A DNA stretch of 64,000 bases, taken from an uncultured Cellulomonas sp. GTDB taxonomy: Bacteria; Actinomycetota; Actinomycetes; Actinomycetales; Cellulomonadaceae. How positions within the stretch are numbered: the stretch's first letter is position 1; every line of letters begins with the position of its first letter. The notes under the pieces were generated by a model. It was not told the origin of the DNA. It saw nothing but the letters and a program-made list of their open reading frames with translations, and searched no databases. Below are positions 25,540-33,214 of the stretch, one piece after another. Both the position numbers and the translations under genes were made by a program. The DNA lies in contig NZ_CANLTL010000007.1 of assembly GCF_947494015.1 (NCBI RefSeq), forward strand, positions 1 to 64,000. The letters are read 5' to 3'.

Positions 25540-26424
25540 TCACGCCCCGAGCTCGGCCAGGACCACGGGCAGCTCGTCGAGGAGCTCGCGCGCGAGGTAG
25601 CCGGTCGGCCCGATGCGCGCGGCCAGCCGGTCGCCGGCGGCGGCGTGCAGGTGCGTCCCCCAGCAGGCCGCCTGCTGGCGGTCGGCGCCGCGGGCGAGCA
25701 GCCCGCACAGCGCACCGGCCATCACGTCGCCGCTGCCGGAGGTGGCCAGGCCGCCGTACCCGGTGGACATCTGCCAGCGGCGCCCGGACGGGTCGGCCAC
25801 GGTGCCGTAGCAGCTGACGACGGCGTCGTAGCGCCGGGCGATCTCCGCGACCGCGTCCGGCAGCGCGTCGGGGTCGATCTCCTCCCCGAGCAGCCGCGCG
25901 GCCTCCCCCGTGTTCGGGGTGAGCACGAGACGGCCGGCGAGCGCGGCGACCACGTCGTCCAGCCCGGGCAGGACGCCCAGCGCGTAGGCGTCGAGCAGCA
26001 CCGGGGTGTCCGCCCCGATGTGCGGGGCGAGCCCCTGGAGCAGCGCTGCGGTCTCCTCGGCGTCGTCGAGCCCGGGACCGACCAGGATCGCGTCGCTCGA
26101 CCCGGCGGTGCCGGCGATCCGCTCGGCGGCGTCCCCGCGGACCGAGCCACCCGCCGTCTCGGGCAGGCCGAGCACGCCCGACTCGGGGACGGCGACGGCG
26201 ACCGCCACCGCGACGGACTCCGCCACCGCGAGGGTCAGCCGTCCCGCACCGGCGCGCAGGGCGGCGACGGCGGCGAGCATCGCCGCCCCCGGGGTGCCGC
26301 GAGCCCCGCCGACCACGAGCACCTGCCCACGGCCGTACTTGGACGACTCCGTGGCCGGCAACGACCAGTCCCGCAGCAGGGCGGGGGTGACGATCTGCGG
26401 CCCGGACGCCTCACTGGTCGACAT
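25540..26424 (-). CDS. nnrD: ADP-dependent NAD(P)H-hydrate dehydratase
   Basis: A 294-residue ribokinase-like enzyme (YjeF C-terminal/CARKD family) that repairs hydrated NADH and NADPH using ADP or ATP. Seen: SSKYGRGQVLVVGGARGTPGAAMLAA near the N-terminus, ILVGPGLDD, VLDAYAL-like LLDAYALGV, LTPNTGEAARLLG, and the catalytic STGYGGLATSGSGDVMAGALCGLLA. It lacks an epimerase (YjeF N-terminal) domain, so it is a dehydratase-only version. GGGAGG lies before the ATG at 26424, which is 14 nt inside the end of the upstream histidine phosphatase gene, so the two are translationally coupled. Residues 80-90 carry a short Ala/Val repeat (VAVAVAVAV). Confidence 0.9.
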   Translation of the reverse strand: MSTSEASGPQIVTPALLRDWSLPATESSKYGRGQVLVVGGARGTPGAAMLAAVAALRAGAGRLTLAVAESVAVAVAVAVPESGVLGLPETAGGSVRGDAAERIAGTAGSSDAILVGPGLDDAEETAALLQGLAPHIGADTPVLLDAYALGVLPGLDDVVAALAGRLVLTPNTGEAARLLGEEIDPDALPDAVAEIARRYDAVVSCYGTVADPSGRRWQMSTGYGGLATSGSGDVMAGALCGLLARGADRQQAACWGTHLHAAAGDRLAARIGPTGYLARELLDELPVVLAELGA

Positions 26425-27148
26425 CGGTCCTCCCGGGCTGGGCGGTCGTGGGGGCACCGCGCTCCTGCAGGTGCTGCACCGCGTTGAAGGTGTCCATCGA
26501 CCACAGGCGCTCGCCGGGCGCCCGCACGAGCCGGGTCACGGAGGCGTTCTGGACCGCCGCGGCGCGCCCGGCGGCCATGACGTCGGCCTCGGACAGGCCC
26601 TCGCAGACGTAGCGGATCACCATGATCACCGCGTCGTGGCACACCACCAGCACGCGGCGGCCGTCCTCGTACCGGTCGAGGTCCGCCAGCACCGACCGGA
26701 CCCGCAAGGCGAGGTCCGCCCACGACTCACCGCCCGGTGGCCGGTAGTAGAACTTGCCCACCCAGCGCCGGCGCGCGGCCTCGTCGGGCAGCCGCGCCTC
26801 GACCCCGGCAGCAGTCAGCCGGTCCAGCACACCGAGCTCGCGGTCACGCAGCCGCTCGTCGTGCACCACGGGCACGGACCGGTCGCCGACCTCGAGCGCG
26901 AGCCGTGCGGTCTCGGCGGCGCGCACGTACGGCGACGACCAGACCGCCTCCGGGCGCTCGCCGCCGGGCAGGTCCGCGAGCCAGTGCCCCAGCGCGCGGG
27001 CCTGCTCGACGCCCACGTCCGACAGCTCGACGTCCGGGTCGCGGGCCGGCACGTCGATCAGCTCCTCGCCGGCGGCCTGCGCCGCGCGCGCAGCGGTGTT
27101 GCCCAGGCTCTCCCCGTGCCGGACCAGCAGCAGCTCGCTCACACCCAT
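26411..27148 (-). CDS. Histidine phosphatase (phosphoglycerate mutase-like) family protein
   Basis: A 245-residue cytosolic phosphatase of the branch-1 histidine phosphatase superfamily. The catalytic motif LLLVRHGESLGNTAA sits at residues 6-20; the SSPYVRAAETARLAL arginine block and the later VCHDAVIMVIRY histidine motif are present, and RELGVLDRL follows the family layout. It is not a glycolytic phosphoglycerate mutase in any obvious way. The ATG at 27148 is 7 nt downstream of a TACGGT hexamer, pointing to a leaderless first gene of the operon that continues with the NAD(P)HX dehydratase and the exonuclease. The substrate is unknown; co-transcription with nnrD hints at a repair or housekeeping phosphatase, but this is inference. 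Confidence 0.85.
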   Translation of the reverse strand: MGVSELLLVRHGESLGNTAARAAQAAGEELIDVPARDPDVELSDVGVEQARALGHWLADLPGGERPEAVWSSPYVRAAETARLALEVGDRSVPVVHDERLRDRELGVLDRLTAAGVEARLPDEAARRRWVGKFYYRPPGGESWADLALRVRSVLADLDRYEDGRRVLVVCHDAVIMVIRYVCEGLSEADVMAAGRAAAVQNASVTRLVRAPGERLWSMDTFNAVQHLQERGAPTTAQPGRTDVDQ

Positions 27149-27155
27149 GCCAGGG

Positions 27156-27161
27156 ACCGTA
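27156..27161 (-). promoter_or_regulatory. -10 element of the histidine phosphatase operon
   Basis: TACGGT on the minus strand, 7 nt before the ATG at 27148. Confidence 0.5.
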
Positions 27162-27268
27162 ACGGAGGCCACCCACACCTGCCGGACGGGGCCGCATCCC
27201 GCCGCCGTCCCGTCACCGTCGCCGGGCGCGCCGGCCCGACCGGGCCGGAACCGCGGGCGGCGGGCGGG

Positions 27269-28717
27269 TCACTCCAGGGCGTCGAAGTCGAGCCCGGAGT
27301 CGGCCACGGCTACGACGGACCAGGTCGCGCCGTCGTCGCTGGACAGGGTGTACGACGGCAGCACCACCGTGGACCCGTCCGGCTGGGTGTGCTGCGCCAG
27401 ACCGAGCTGCGCGGAGGTCAGCGCCACCTCGGTGACCGGCCACGCGAACGGGGCGTCGGGCCGCGCGGCGGGCGGCGGGCTCCCCGTCGGACCGGCCGAA
27501 CCACCGCCGGACACGGGCTGGTCGGGCTCGACCGCCGGCTCCGTGGCGGCGGCGTCGCGGGCCATGATCGGCCCGCCCGCCGTGACCCCGAACCGCGGAT
27601 CGGCCAGCCGGTCGACGGCGTCGAGGGCGCTGACGACGTCGTAGGTGCCCAGCGGCACGAGCGGCGCGAGCGCGCCGTACAGCGACTGCACGGCCTCCCC
27701 GACCAACGTCATGCTCCACACGCTGCCGGTGCGCTGGCCGCCGATGGTGCCGAAGGCGGTGACATAGGTCGCCGACGGCACACCGGCGTCCATCACCTCG
27801 TACTCGAAGGCGTCCGGGTCGGCGCCGGCACCGGCGACCACCTCGCGCGCCTGGGCCACCGCGGCATCCCCCTGCAGTGCCGTGGCGCCGTCGACGCCGC
27901 CGCAGTCGGTCGCGTCGGGAGCCGGTGCCGACCCGGACGAGCCGGCGCCCGCGTCCTCCTCGGTCGCCGCGCCCGGCTCGGGCACCGGCTGCGCGCACGC
28001 GAACGGGTCCAGCGTGGGGTCGTAGTAGGACACGCTCGTGACGCCGTCGGGCTGGAGCTGCAGGCCGGCGCCCGTGCCGTCCTGCGATCCCACGGTCCAC
28101 GTGACCCCGTCGAGCCGCGGCTCGCCCCCGAGCCCGAGCGACGACGCCACGAGCGAGGCGGTCTCGGGGCCGAACACCTGCGCGGGGTCGTACCCCCACG
28201 CCTCGGCGACGCCGGCCTCGTCCGGCAGCCCCTCGGCGCGGAACACCGTGCGCCCGCCGAACCACGGGAGCATCGCCGCGTCGGCCCCCTCGGGGGCCGC
28301 GGAGCGCACCTCGCCGGGGACCGGCGCGGCGCCCTGCGCGGCCGCCGCGTCCGACGTCCCACCCGGCGGGCCGGGCATCGCGACCGACAACGGCGCCGGG
28401 TCGTCCACATCCGCCCGCTCACCGAGCGCGTACCCCGCCGACCCGACGACCAGGGTGCCGGCGGCGACGGCGGCGACCGCGGCCCACCGGCTCGGTCGCC
28501 GTGCCCGGCGGGCGGCGGCCAGCTGGTCCGGGCCGCCGGAGAGCGCGAGCCCGTCGCCGGAGTCCAGCCGGGCGCGGACCGCGGTCTCGAGCGCGTCGAG
28601 GTCCGGGTCGAGCCGAGCAGCGGGGTCGGCCGCCCGCAGGCGGTCGAAGGCGGGGTCCCGCGCCGGATCGGGCGTGTGGTCGGGACGGTGCTCGGACACG
28701 GTGCTCTCCTCTGTCAT
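27269..28717 (-). CDS. Single-pass membrane protein paired with an ECF sigma factor
   Basis: 482 residues. The N-terminal 80 residues are cytosolic and acidic, one transmembrane segment follows (SRWAAVAAVAAGTLVVGSAGYAL, about 77-98), and the rest is an extracellular domain with Pro/Ala/Gly-rich stretches and no recognised catalytic motif. Four cysteine-containing and aromatic patches (PFACAQPVP, DCGGVDGAT, YTLSSDDGATWSVVAV) suggest a folded sensor. It lies 82 nt downstream of the sigma gene on the same strand. By position and topology it is a candidate sigma-regulatory membrane protein, but I see no zinc-binding anti-sigma (HxxxCxxC) motif, so the role is inference. ATG 28717 is used; GTG 28699 has the better ribosome binding site (GAGGAG) and may be the true start. 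Confidence 0.6.
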   Translation of the reverse strand: MTEESTVSEHRPDHTPDPARDPAFDRLRAADPAARLDPDLDALETAVRARLDSGDGLALSGGPDQLAAARRARRPSRWAAVAAVAAGTLVVGSAGYALGERADVDDPAPLSVAMPGPPGGTSDAAAAQGAAPVPGEVRSAAPEGADAAMLPWFGGRTVFRAEGLPDEAGVAEAWGYDPAQVFGPETASLVASSLGLGGEPRLDGVTWTVGSQDGTGAGLQLQPDGVTSVSYYDPTLDPFACAQPVPEPGAATEEDAGAGSSGSAPAPDATDCGGVDGATALQGDAAVAQAREVVAGAGADPDAFEYEVMDAGVPSATYVTAFGTIGGQRTGSVWSMTLVGEAVQSLYGALAPLVPLGTYDVVSALDAVDRLADPRFGVTAGGPIMARDAAATEPAVEPDQPVSGGGSAGPTGSPPPAARPDAPFAWPVTEVALTSAQLGLAQHTQPDGSTVVLPSYTLSSDDGATWSVVAVADSGLDFDALE

Positions 28718-28773
28718 GCGGCCTCACCGCGTCTGTGTCGCCGCCCTGCGCATCCTTGCACCGCCGGCCCACC

Positions 28774-28797
28774 GGCTCCGGCACCGGCACCGGCACC
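28774..28797. repeat. Hexanucleotide tandem repeat (GGCACC)
   Basis: Three perfect GGCACC units (28780-28797) preceded by a degenerate copy, in the gap just after the stop codon of the ECF sigma gene. Confidence 0.7.
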
Positions 28798-28799
28798 GG

Positions 28800-29288
28800 T
28801 CAGTGCTGGGCTCGCCGGGCCCACATGTCACGCAGCCGGGTCCGTGCCCGGGACAGCGCGGCATCGGCGCCGCCGCGGGTCACCCCGAGCACCTCCGCCA
28901 GCGCGTCACCGGTGACCCCGTCCCACGCGTTCAGCAGCAGCACCCGCCGGTCCCGCGCGCTCAGTGCGGCGAGCACCTCGCGGACCTCCTCGTCGGCGAT
29001 CGCCAGCGTCGCCGGGTCGACGTCGTCCGGCTCCTCCGGCACCTCCGCCACCGGGACCGGCCGGTGCTTGCGACGGTGGTTGGCGAGCACGTAGCCGGCC
29101 GTCCGGTACAGCCAGGGCAGGACGGCGTCGTCGGGCACGTCCTCGCGCCGGCGCCAGGCGATGGCGAGCACCTCGGCGGTGAGGTCCTCGACGTCGTCGT
29201 GCGGCGCACGCCGGGCGAAGTACCGGTACAGCGCCGTGGAGTGCGCGCGGAACACGGTCTCGAACCACTCGTCGTCACGCAGTCCCAC
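28800..29288 (-). CDS. ECF-type RNA polymerase sigma factor
   Basis: A 162-residue sigma-70 family factor with regions 2 and 4 only. Region 2 is seen in HSTALYRYFARRAPHDDVEDLTAEVLAIAWRR and LPWLYRTAGYVLANHRR; region 4 in LAALSARDRRVLLLNAWDG and LAEVLGVTRGGADAALSRARTRLR, the promoter -35 helix-turn-helix. The GTG at 29288 has GGAGGGG 6 nt upstream. The next gene on the strand is a membrane protein that may control it. DAxxxG-like spacing in region 4 follows the SigE/SigU-type ECFs. No autoregulated promoter motif (AAC...CGT) is obvious upstream, where about 120 nt separate it from the ParA/MinD-like gene. Confidence 0.88.
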   Translation of the reverse strand: MGLRDDEWFETVFRAHSTALYRYFARRAPHDDVEDLTAEVLAIAWRRREDVPDDAVLPWLYRTAGYVLANHRRKHRPVPVAEVPEEPDDVDPATLAIADEEVREVLAALSARDRRVLLLNAWDGVTGDALAEVLGVTRGGADAALSRARTRLRDMWARRAQH

Positions 29289-29408
29289 GCGGGTCCCCTC
29301 CGTCAGGGCCGGTCACCGACCTGCCACCGACCGGATCCCTCACCCCGCACTGTGGCGCAGCCCGGCCCGGCCGCGCACGGACCGCGGCGGCGCGCCGCGC
29401 CGGGTCCG

Positions 29409-31310
29409 TCACAGACCGTCCGCCACGGCAGCGGTGACCCGCAGCCACGCCTCGCGGGTCGCCGGGGCGAGCGCCTCCACCACCAGCGGACCACCCGAGA
29501 CGAGGGATGCGTCGTGCGGCACGTCCAGGACCGCGCGGGTCAGCCGCCCGAAGTGGTCGTGCAGCCGGCCGCGCAGCTGCTCGTCCACGTCCGCGGACGG
29601 CGCCGACAGCACCGTGACGGCGTGCCGGACGGCGTCGTCGCGCCCGGTGGCCCGCAGCGCGTCCACCGCCCACGCCGCGGACTGCGCGGTGTCCTCGCGC
29701 ACCGTCGAGACGATGACCAGCTGGTCCGCGGCCGCGACCGCCGCCTGCCAGTTGGAGGCGCGCATGTTGTTGCCGGTGTCGATCACCATGACCCGGTAGA
29801 AGCGGGCCAGGGTGCGGTGCAGGGAGGTGAACGCCTCCGCGTCGATGGACGCCGCCGACGCCGCGTCCTCGTCGGAGGCCAGCACGTCGAACTGCGCCGA
29901 GCCCTGCGAGCGCACGTAGTTGTCCAGGTCGCCCACCCGCGCGGACCCGGGGTCGGCGAACCGGTCGAGGTCCTGCAGCAGGTTGACCGCGGTGTTGGAG
30001 TGCCGGCCCTGGGTGGACCGCCACCCGAGCGTGCCGCGGGTCTCGTTGTTGTCCCAGGCGAGGGTGTAGCCGCCGCGGTGGATGCCGAACGTCGCGGCGA
30101 TCAGCAGGGCCGCCGTCGTCTTGTGCGCGCCACCCTTGGGGTTGAGCACGACCACGGTCTTGGGGCCGTCCAGGCTGCGCTGCACCGAGGCGATGGCGGC
30201 CCGGTGCTCGAGCTCGGCACGGCCCGGACCCGGCGACACCAGTCCCGCGGTGAGCCGCCGGACGGTGGACTGCCAGCCCTGCTGCGCCGGCCCGGACGGG
30301 GGCGACGGCCGGGTCGCGAGCAGGTCGTCGAGCGTGGGCAGCCCCACCGGCGCCGACGACGGCGACGGCGCACCTGCTGCCGACCCGCGGGCGGCGCGGC
30401 CCGGCGCGGGCGACGGTTCGGTACCGGGCACGGGGCCGGCACCGGGCGCTGCGGGGCCCGTCGCGGCGGCGGACCCGACCTCGGGCCACACCGGCGCGGG
30501 CACCGACCCGGCCCCGTCGGCGGTCGCTGGAGCGGGCCCGGCGGGTCCGGTCACCGCAGCGACGGCGACCGGGCCGGTCGCCGGGGCCGGCGGCGCGGTC
30601 GGGCGCTCGGACGCCGGCGTGCGGGTCGGCGCGGGCGCCGGCGCGGCGGGCACGGGCAGGCCCACGGGCTCCGGCTCGTCCTCCTCGTCACCGCGCAGGA
30701 GCTCCTCGGAGATCGCTGGGATGAGCACGGTGTCCGCGTCGGCGCCGCGGCGCGGGATCGCCCCCGTCGGCGGGCGGACGACGGGGATCCGGCCGGTGCG
30801 CGGCGCGCCGCCCGACGGCACCGCCGGGGCCGTGGCCGACGGCGTGCCGGACGCCGGGCCGGCGGGGGGCGCGGTGGTCGGCCCGCTCAGAGCCGGCTCG
30901 GCCGCCGGGACGTCCGGTGGACCCGTCGTGGGCGCGTCCGGTCCGGGCACCGGCACGTCGGCGTCCGCGACGTCGACCGCTGGCTCGACCGCCGGGATCG
31001 CGCCGGTGTCGGTGTCGCTGTGCCGTCGCCGCACGCGCACCGTCGGCGCGCCGGCCTCCTCCACGGTGCCGTCCGGGTGCACGACGAGCAGCCACTCGCC
31101 GTCGGGGTCCTGCAGCTCGACCCGCACGGGGCGGCCGTCGCCGGCGGCACGCTCGGCGATGTACTCGGTGATGTTGCCGGCGACCCGCGCCAGGTCCTGG
31201 GCGGCGAACTGCTGCACGACCCCGGCCAGCGCCACCTCCGCCGCACCGTCGGGGTGGATGACGGCCCGCGCCGTCAGCATGGCCGGCCCGTCGGCCTGCG
31301 CTTCGGTCAT
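29409..31310 (-). CDS. ParA/MinD-like ATPase with long proline-rich N-terminal region
   Basis: 633 residues. Residues 1-95 form a small domain (MLTARAVIHPDGAAEVALAG, RVELQDPDGEWLLVVHPDGTV). About 100-340 is Pro/Ala/Thr low complexity with two conserved islands: RTGRIPVVRPPTGAIPRRG and ADTVLIPAISEELL. Residues 370-633 form a MinD/ParA-type P-loop ATPase with Walker A VVVLNPKGGAHKTTAALLIA and the acidic VMVIDTGNN. Such proteins in actinobacteria act in partitioning, polar positioning or type VII secretion (EspI-like). The P-loop has His where Gly is usual (KGGAHKTT). No ParB or type VII genes are nearby. The first ATG has a purine-rich GAGGGAAGAGG upstream. Confidence 0.75.
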   Translation of the reverse strand: MTEAQADGPAMLTARAVIHPDGAAEVALAGVVQQFAAQDLARVAGNITEYIAERAAGDGRPVRVELQDPDGEWLLVVHPDGTVEEAGAPTVRVRRRHSDTDTGAIPAVEPAVDVADADVPVPGPDAPTTGPPDVPAAEPALSGPTTAPPAGPASGTPSATAPAVPSGGAPRTGRIPVVRPPTGAIPRRGADADTVLIPAISEELLRGDEEDEPEPVGLPVPAAPAPAPTRTPASERPTAPPAPATGPVAVAAVTGPAGPAPATADGAGSVPAPVWPEVGSAAATGPAAPGAGPVPGTEPSPAPGRAARGSAAGAPSPSSAPVGLPTLDDLLATRPSPPSGPAQQGWQSTVRRLTAGLVSPGPGRAELEHRAAIASVQRSLDGPKTVVVLNPKGGAHKTTAALLIAATFGIHRGGYTLAWDNNETRGTLGWRSTQGRHSNTAVNLLQDLDRFADPGSARVGDLDNYVRSQGSAQFDVLASDEDAASAASIDAEAFTSLHRTLARFYRVMVIDTGNNMRASNWQAAVAAADQLVIVSTVREDTAQSAAWAVDALRATGRDDAVRHAVTVLSAPSADVDEQLRGRLHDHFGRLTRAVLDVPHDASLVSGGPLVVEALAPATREAWLRVTAAVADGL

Positions 31311-31439
31311 CGCCTCTTCCCTCGTCGACTTCTGTCACGCAGGCGCTCGGTGACCGGTCCCGCGACGCACGACAGGCCCGCCATCGGGCCCGGTCGCGGG
31401 GACGAACCTACGCCGCGCCGGACGGCGGTGCACCATCAC

Positions 31440-31498
31440 GACCGGGTGACGGGCCAGGTCACGCCCCGTGGCGACCTCATGTCCGGGGTCACCCGGTC
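31440..31498. repeat. Inverted repeat upstream of a small cysteine-rich ORF
   Basis: GACCGGGTGAC (31440-31450) and its exact complement GTCACCCGGTC (31488-31498) flank 37 nt containing a third GTCAC (31458-31462). It ends 12 nt before the ATG at 31511; it may be an operator or a leader hairpin. Confidence 0.45.
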
Positions 31499-31510
31499 GA
31501 TGGTCCGGGT

Positions 31511-31711
31511 ATGACGATGGTGGACGGCGAGGCCCCCGGGAGGCCGCAGGCGGAGGTCCTGCGCCTGCTGTCGTCGGACGACGTCGCCGTCGCCTGGGGC
31601 ATCCCGTGCGCCGCCCGCCCGGCCGCCGGGCTGGTCCACCTGGACGGGCCGTGCGGGTGCTTCTGCGGCGGCCCGCCGCCGGTGTACGCGCCCCGTCCGC
31701 GCATGCACTGA
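31511..31711 (+). CDS. Small cysteine-containing hypothetical protein
   Basis: 66 residues, no family recognised. The N-terminal half (EAPGRPQAEVLRLLSSDDVAVAWGIPCA) could be helical; the C-terminal half holds four cysteines in all, three of them clustered as GPCGCFCGG, which might bind a metal. There is no signal peptide. It follows a large inverted repeat and is 66 nt ahead of another small ORF on the same strand. The opposite strand carries only Arg/Pro-rich shadow frames here. A GATGGT sequence 6 nt upstream could be a weak -10 of a leaderless message. Confidence 0.4.
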   Translation: MTMVDGEAPGRPQAEVLRLLSSDDVAVAWGIPCAARPAAGLVHLDGPCGCFCGGPPPVYAPRPRMH

Positions 31712-31776
31712 CCGTTCTCCACCGGTCGCGCGGCCGTGGGTGACGCGGTGTCGGTGGCCGGGGCGAGGATGGCGGC

Positions 31777-32013
31777 ATGACGAGCTACCTCGCGACCGTG
31801 ACCGTCGTCGGCGACCTGTCGGGCGAGGAGGTCGAGGGCATGAGCGACGCCCTGGGCGCCAGCGGGCACACCGTGGCCCCGGGGCGGGTCGTGCTGCACG
31901 TCCCCGGCGAGGCACCGGACCTCGGGACCGCGACGGCGGCGGCATGGCGGCACGCCGCGGAGGTCCTCGACGGGTACACGTGGGAGGTGGAGGTCGACCC
32001 CGCGCCGGAGTGA
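31777..32013 (+). CDS. Small hypothetical protein
   Basis: 78 residues, acidic, no cysteine and no membrane segment. The sequence MTSYLATVTVVGDLSGEEVEGM...GRVVLHVPGEAPDLGTATAAAW...YTWEVEVDP alternates short beta strands and a helix, consistent with a small ferredoxin-like alpha/beta fold. I do not recognise a family. GAGGAT and a 6-nt spacer precede the ATG, the same arrangement as at other probably leaderless genes here. A strong bidirectional terminator lies 75 nt downstream, separating it from the convergent cold-shock gene. Confidence 0.5.
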   Translation: MTSYLATVTVVGDLSGEEVEGMSDALGASGHTVAPGRVVLHVPGEAPDLGTATAAAWRHAAEVLDGYTWEVEVDPAPE

Positions 32014-32087
32014 CCGCGCCCAAGCCGCCGCCCCGGTGCCCGATGTGTCCCGCCCACCCGGAGCCACGCGGACGGACCCCGGACGCA

Positions 32088-32120
32088 CGAGTGCCCCGGC
32101 CACAGGGGCCGGGGCACTCG
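32088..32120. terminator. Bidirectional terminator between convergent genes
   Basis: A perfect 14-bp stem (32088-32101 with 32107-32120) and a 5-nt loop lie between the plus-strand ORF ending at 32013 and the cold-shock gene ending at 32148. Confidence 0.8.
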
Positions 32121-32147
32121 GTCAGTCAGCGTGCAGAAGGTTCAGCC

Positions 32148-32351
32148 TCAGAGCGGGCTGATGTTCTCCGCCTGCGGGCCCTTCGGGCCCTGCGTGACGT
32201 CGAACTGAACCTTCTGGTTCTCCTCGAGCGTCCGGTAGCCGCTCGAGTTGATCGCGGAGTAGTGCGCGAACACGTCGGCGCCGCCGTCGTCGGGGGCGAT
32301 GAAGCCGAAGCCCTTCTCGGCGTTGAACCACTTCACGGTGCCAGTAGCCAT
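32148..32351 (-). CDS. cspA: Cold-shock domain protein (CspA family)
   Basis: A 67-residue single-domain cold-shock protein, an RNA chaperone of the OB fold. Both nucleic-acid-binding motifs are intact: [18 protein letters not shown] (RNP1, residues 4-21) and DVFAHYSAI (RNP2). The length is exactly that of the family. AAGGAGA lies 6 nt before the ATG. Transcription probably begins near 32490, giving a leader of about 140 nt, long for this genome and typical of cold-shock mRNAs, whose leaders control stability and translation with temperature. A strong hairpin ends the transcript on the other side. Small monocistronic unit. Confidence 0.97.
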   Translation of the reverse strand: MATGTVKWFNAEKGFGFIAPDDGGADVFAHYSAINSSGYRTLEENQKVQFDVTQGPKGPQAENISPL

Positions 32352-32502
32352 AGCTGTTCTCCTTCGGAGCGTTGGGCGGGCCCCGACTCTCGGGTCCCGC
32401 TCGTCGCAGTGTTCGTCGTCCGCTCCGGTAAGAGACAGCGCACACGGCCCTCGGGCCGCACGCATCAAGACGTGCAAGCACAGCAACTTCGAGTCGAGCG
32501 TA
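32352..32502 (-). promoter_or_regulatory. Long 5' leader and promoter of the cold-shock gene
   Basis: TACGCT at 32497-32502 (minus strand) is a good -10; the message would then carry about 140 untranslated nt, relatively less GC-rich than nearby coding DNA. No gene is seen in the leader. Confidence 0.5.
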
Positions 32503-32582
32503 GCCCATCGACGCACCGAGTGGGAGGCCGACTGCGACACAGTCCGGACCGGACGGGTCGCCGGGCGTCGCCGGACCGCCCG

Positions 32583-33158
32583 TCAGCCGCCCGTGGCCGG
32601 CGCGTCGTCGCCGGAGATGCCGAGCTCGTCCAGCAGGTACATCAGCGCCCGGGCGTACGGGTTCGTGGCGACCTCAGCGCGCAGGCGCGGCCAGTCGACC
32701 TGCTCGCGCAGGGCGCGCGCGACCGGCAGCAGGCGCCCGAGGTCGCAGTAGTGCTCGGCCAGCACCCGCATCTTGGCCGAGAGCACGTCGGTCGCCTCGA
32801 GCACCGGCATCCGGACCGCGAGCACCTCCATGGAGTCGCTGCGCTCGAACAGCTCGTCCCGGATGGTCTCGCCGCACATCCGGAACAGCACGTCCACCAT
32901 CGCGCCGTCGTGGTACGCCTTGAACAGCCAGTCCTCCGCGGGCTGCACGACCTCCAGCCCCGCGTCCGCCAGCGCCGCCTTGGCCCGGTCCGCGTCGGGC
33001 TCGCGCACGACGAAGTCGGCGTCGTGGCTCGGCTCGGGCGCGCCCCGGGCCCAGGCCGCGTAGCCGCCCACCAGCGCATAGGGGATGTCCGCCCGGGCCA
33101 GGGCCACCGCGGTCATCCGCAGCCCGTCGTGCAGGGCCGTGCGGTCGTCGTCGGGCAT
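32583..33158 (-). CDS. Nucleotidyltransferase-fold protein
   Basis: 191 residues. The sequence IPYALVGGYAAWARGAPEPSHDADFVV has the GG...DxD arrangement of minimal nucleotidyltransferase folds (as in DUF6036 or AbiEii-like proteins), with a later acidic strand MVDVLFRM as possible third ligand. The remainder is helical and ends in LMYLLDELGIS. The ATG at 33158 follows TACACC by 6 nt; five further codons are open upstream. It is divergent from the EEP-family gene with 56 nt between starts. Nucleotidyltransferase folds of this size may be antibiotic- or protein-modifying enzymes or toxins, but no partner antitoxin gene is present, so no function is assigned. Confidence 0.6.
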   Translation of the reverse strand: MPDDDRTALHDGLRMTAVALARADIPYALVGGYAAWARGAPEPSHDADFVVREPDADRAKAALADAGLEVVQPAEDWLFKAYHDGAMVDVLFRMCGETIRDELFERSDSMEVLAVRMPVLEATDVLSAKMRVLAEHYCDLGRLLPVARALREQVDWPRLRAEVATNPYARALMYLLDELGISGDDAPATGG

Positions 33159-33214
33159 GACCGAGGTGTACACGACCGGATGCGCGCCCGCAGGTCGGCG
33201 GGCACGATCGAGCG

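Noticed and set aside
28774-28797. Phase-variable tandem repeat controlling the ECF sigma operon
   Set aside because: Only three perfect hexamer units, outside coding sequence and away from the promoter, too few to expect frequent slippage.
32583-33158. Nucleotidyltransferase toxin of a toxin-antitoxin pair
   Set aside because: No small antitoxin gene is adjacent on the same strand. The divergent neighbour is an EEP hydrolase.
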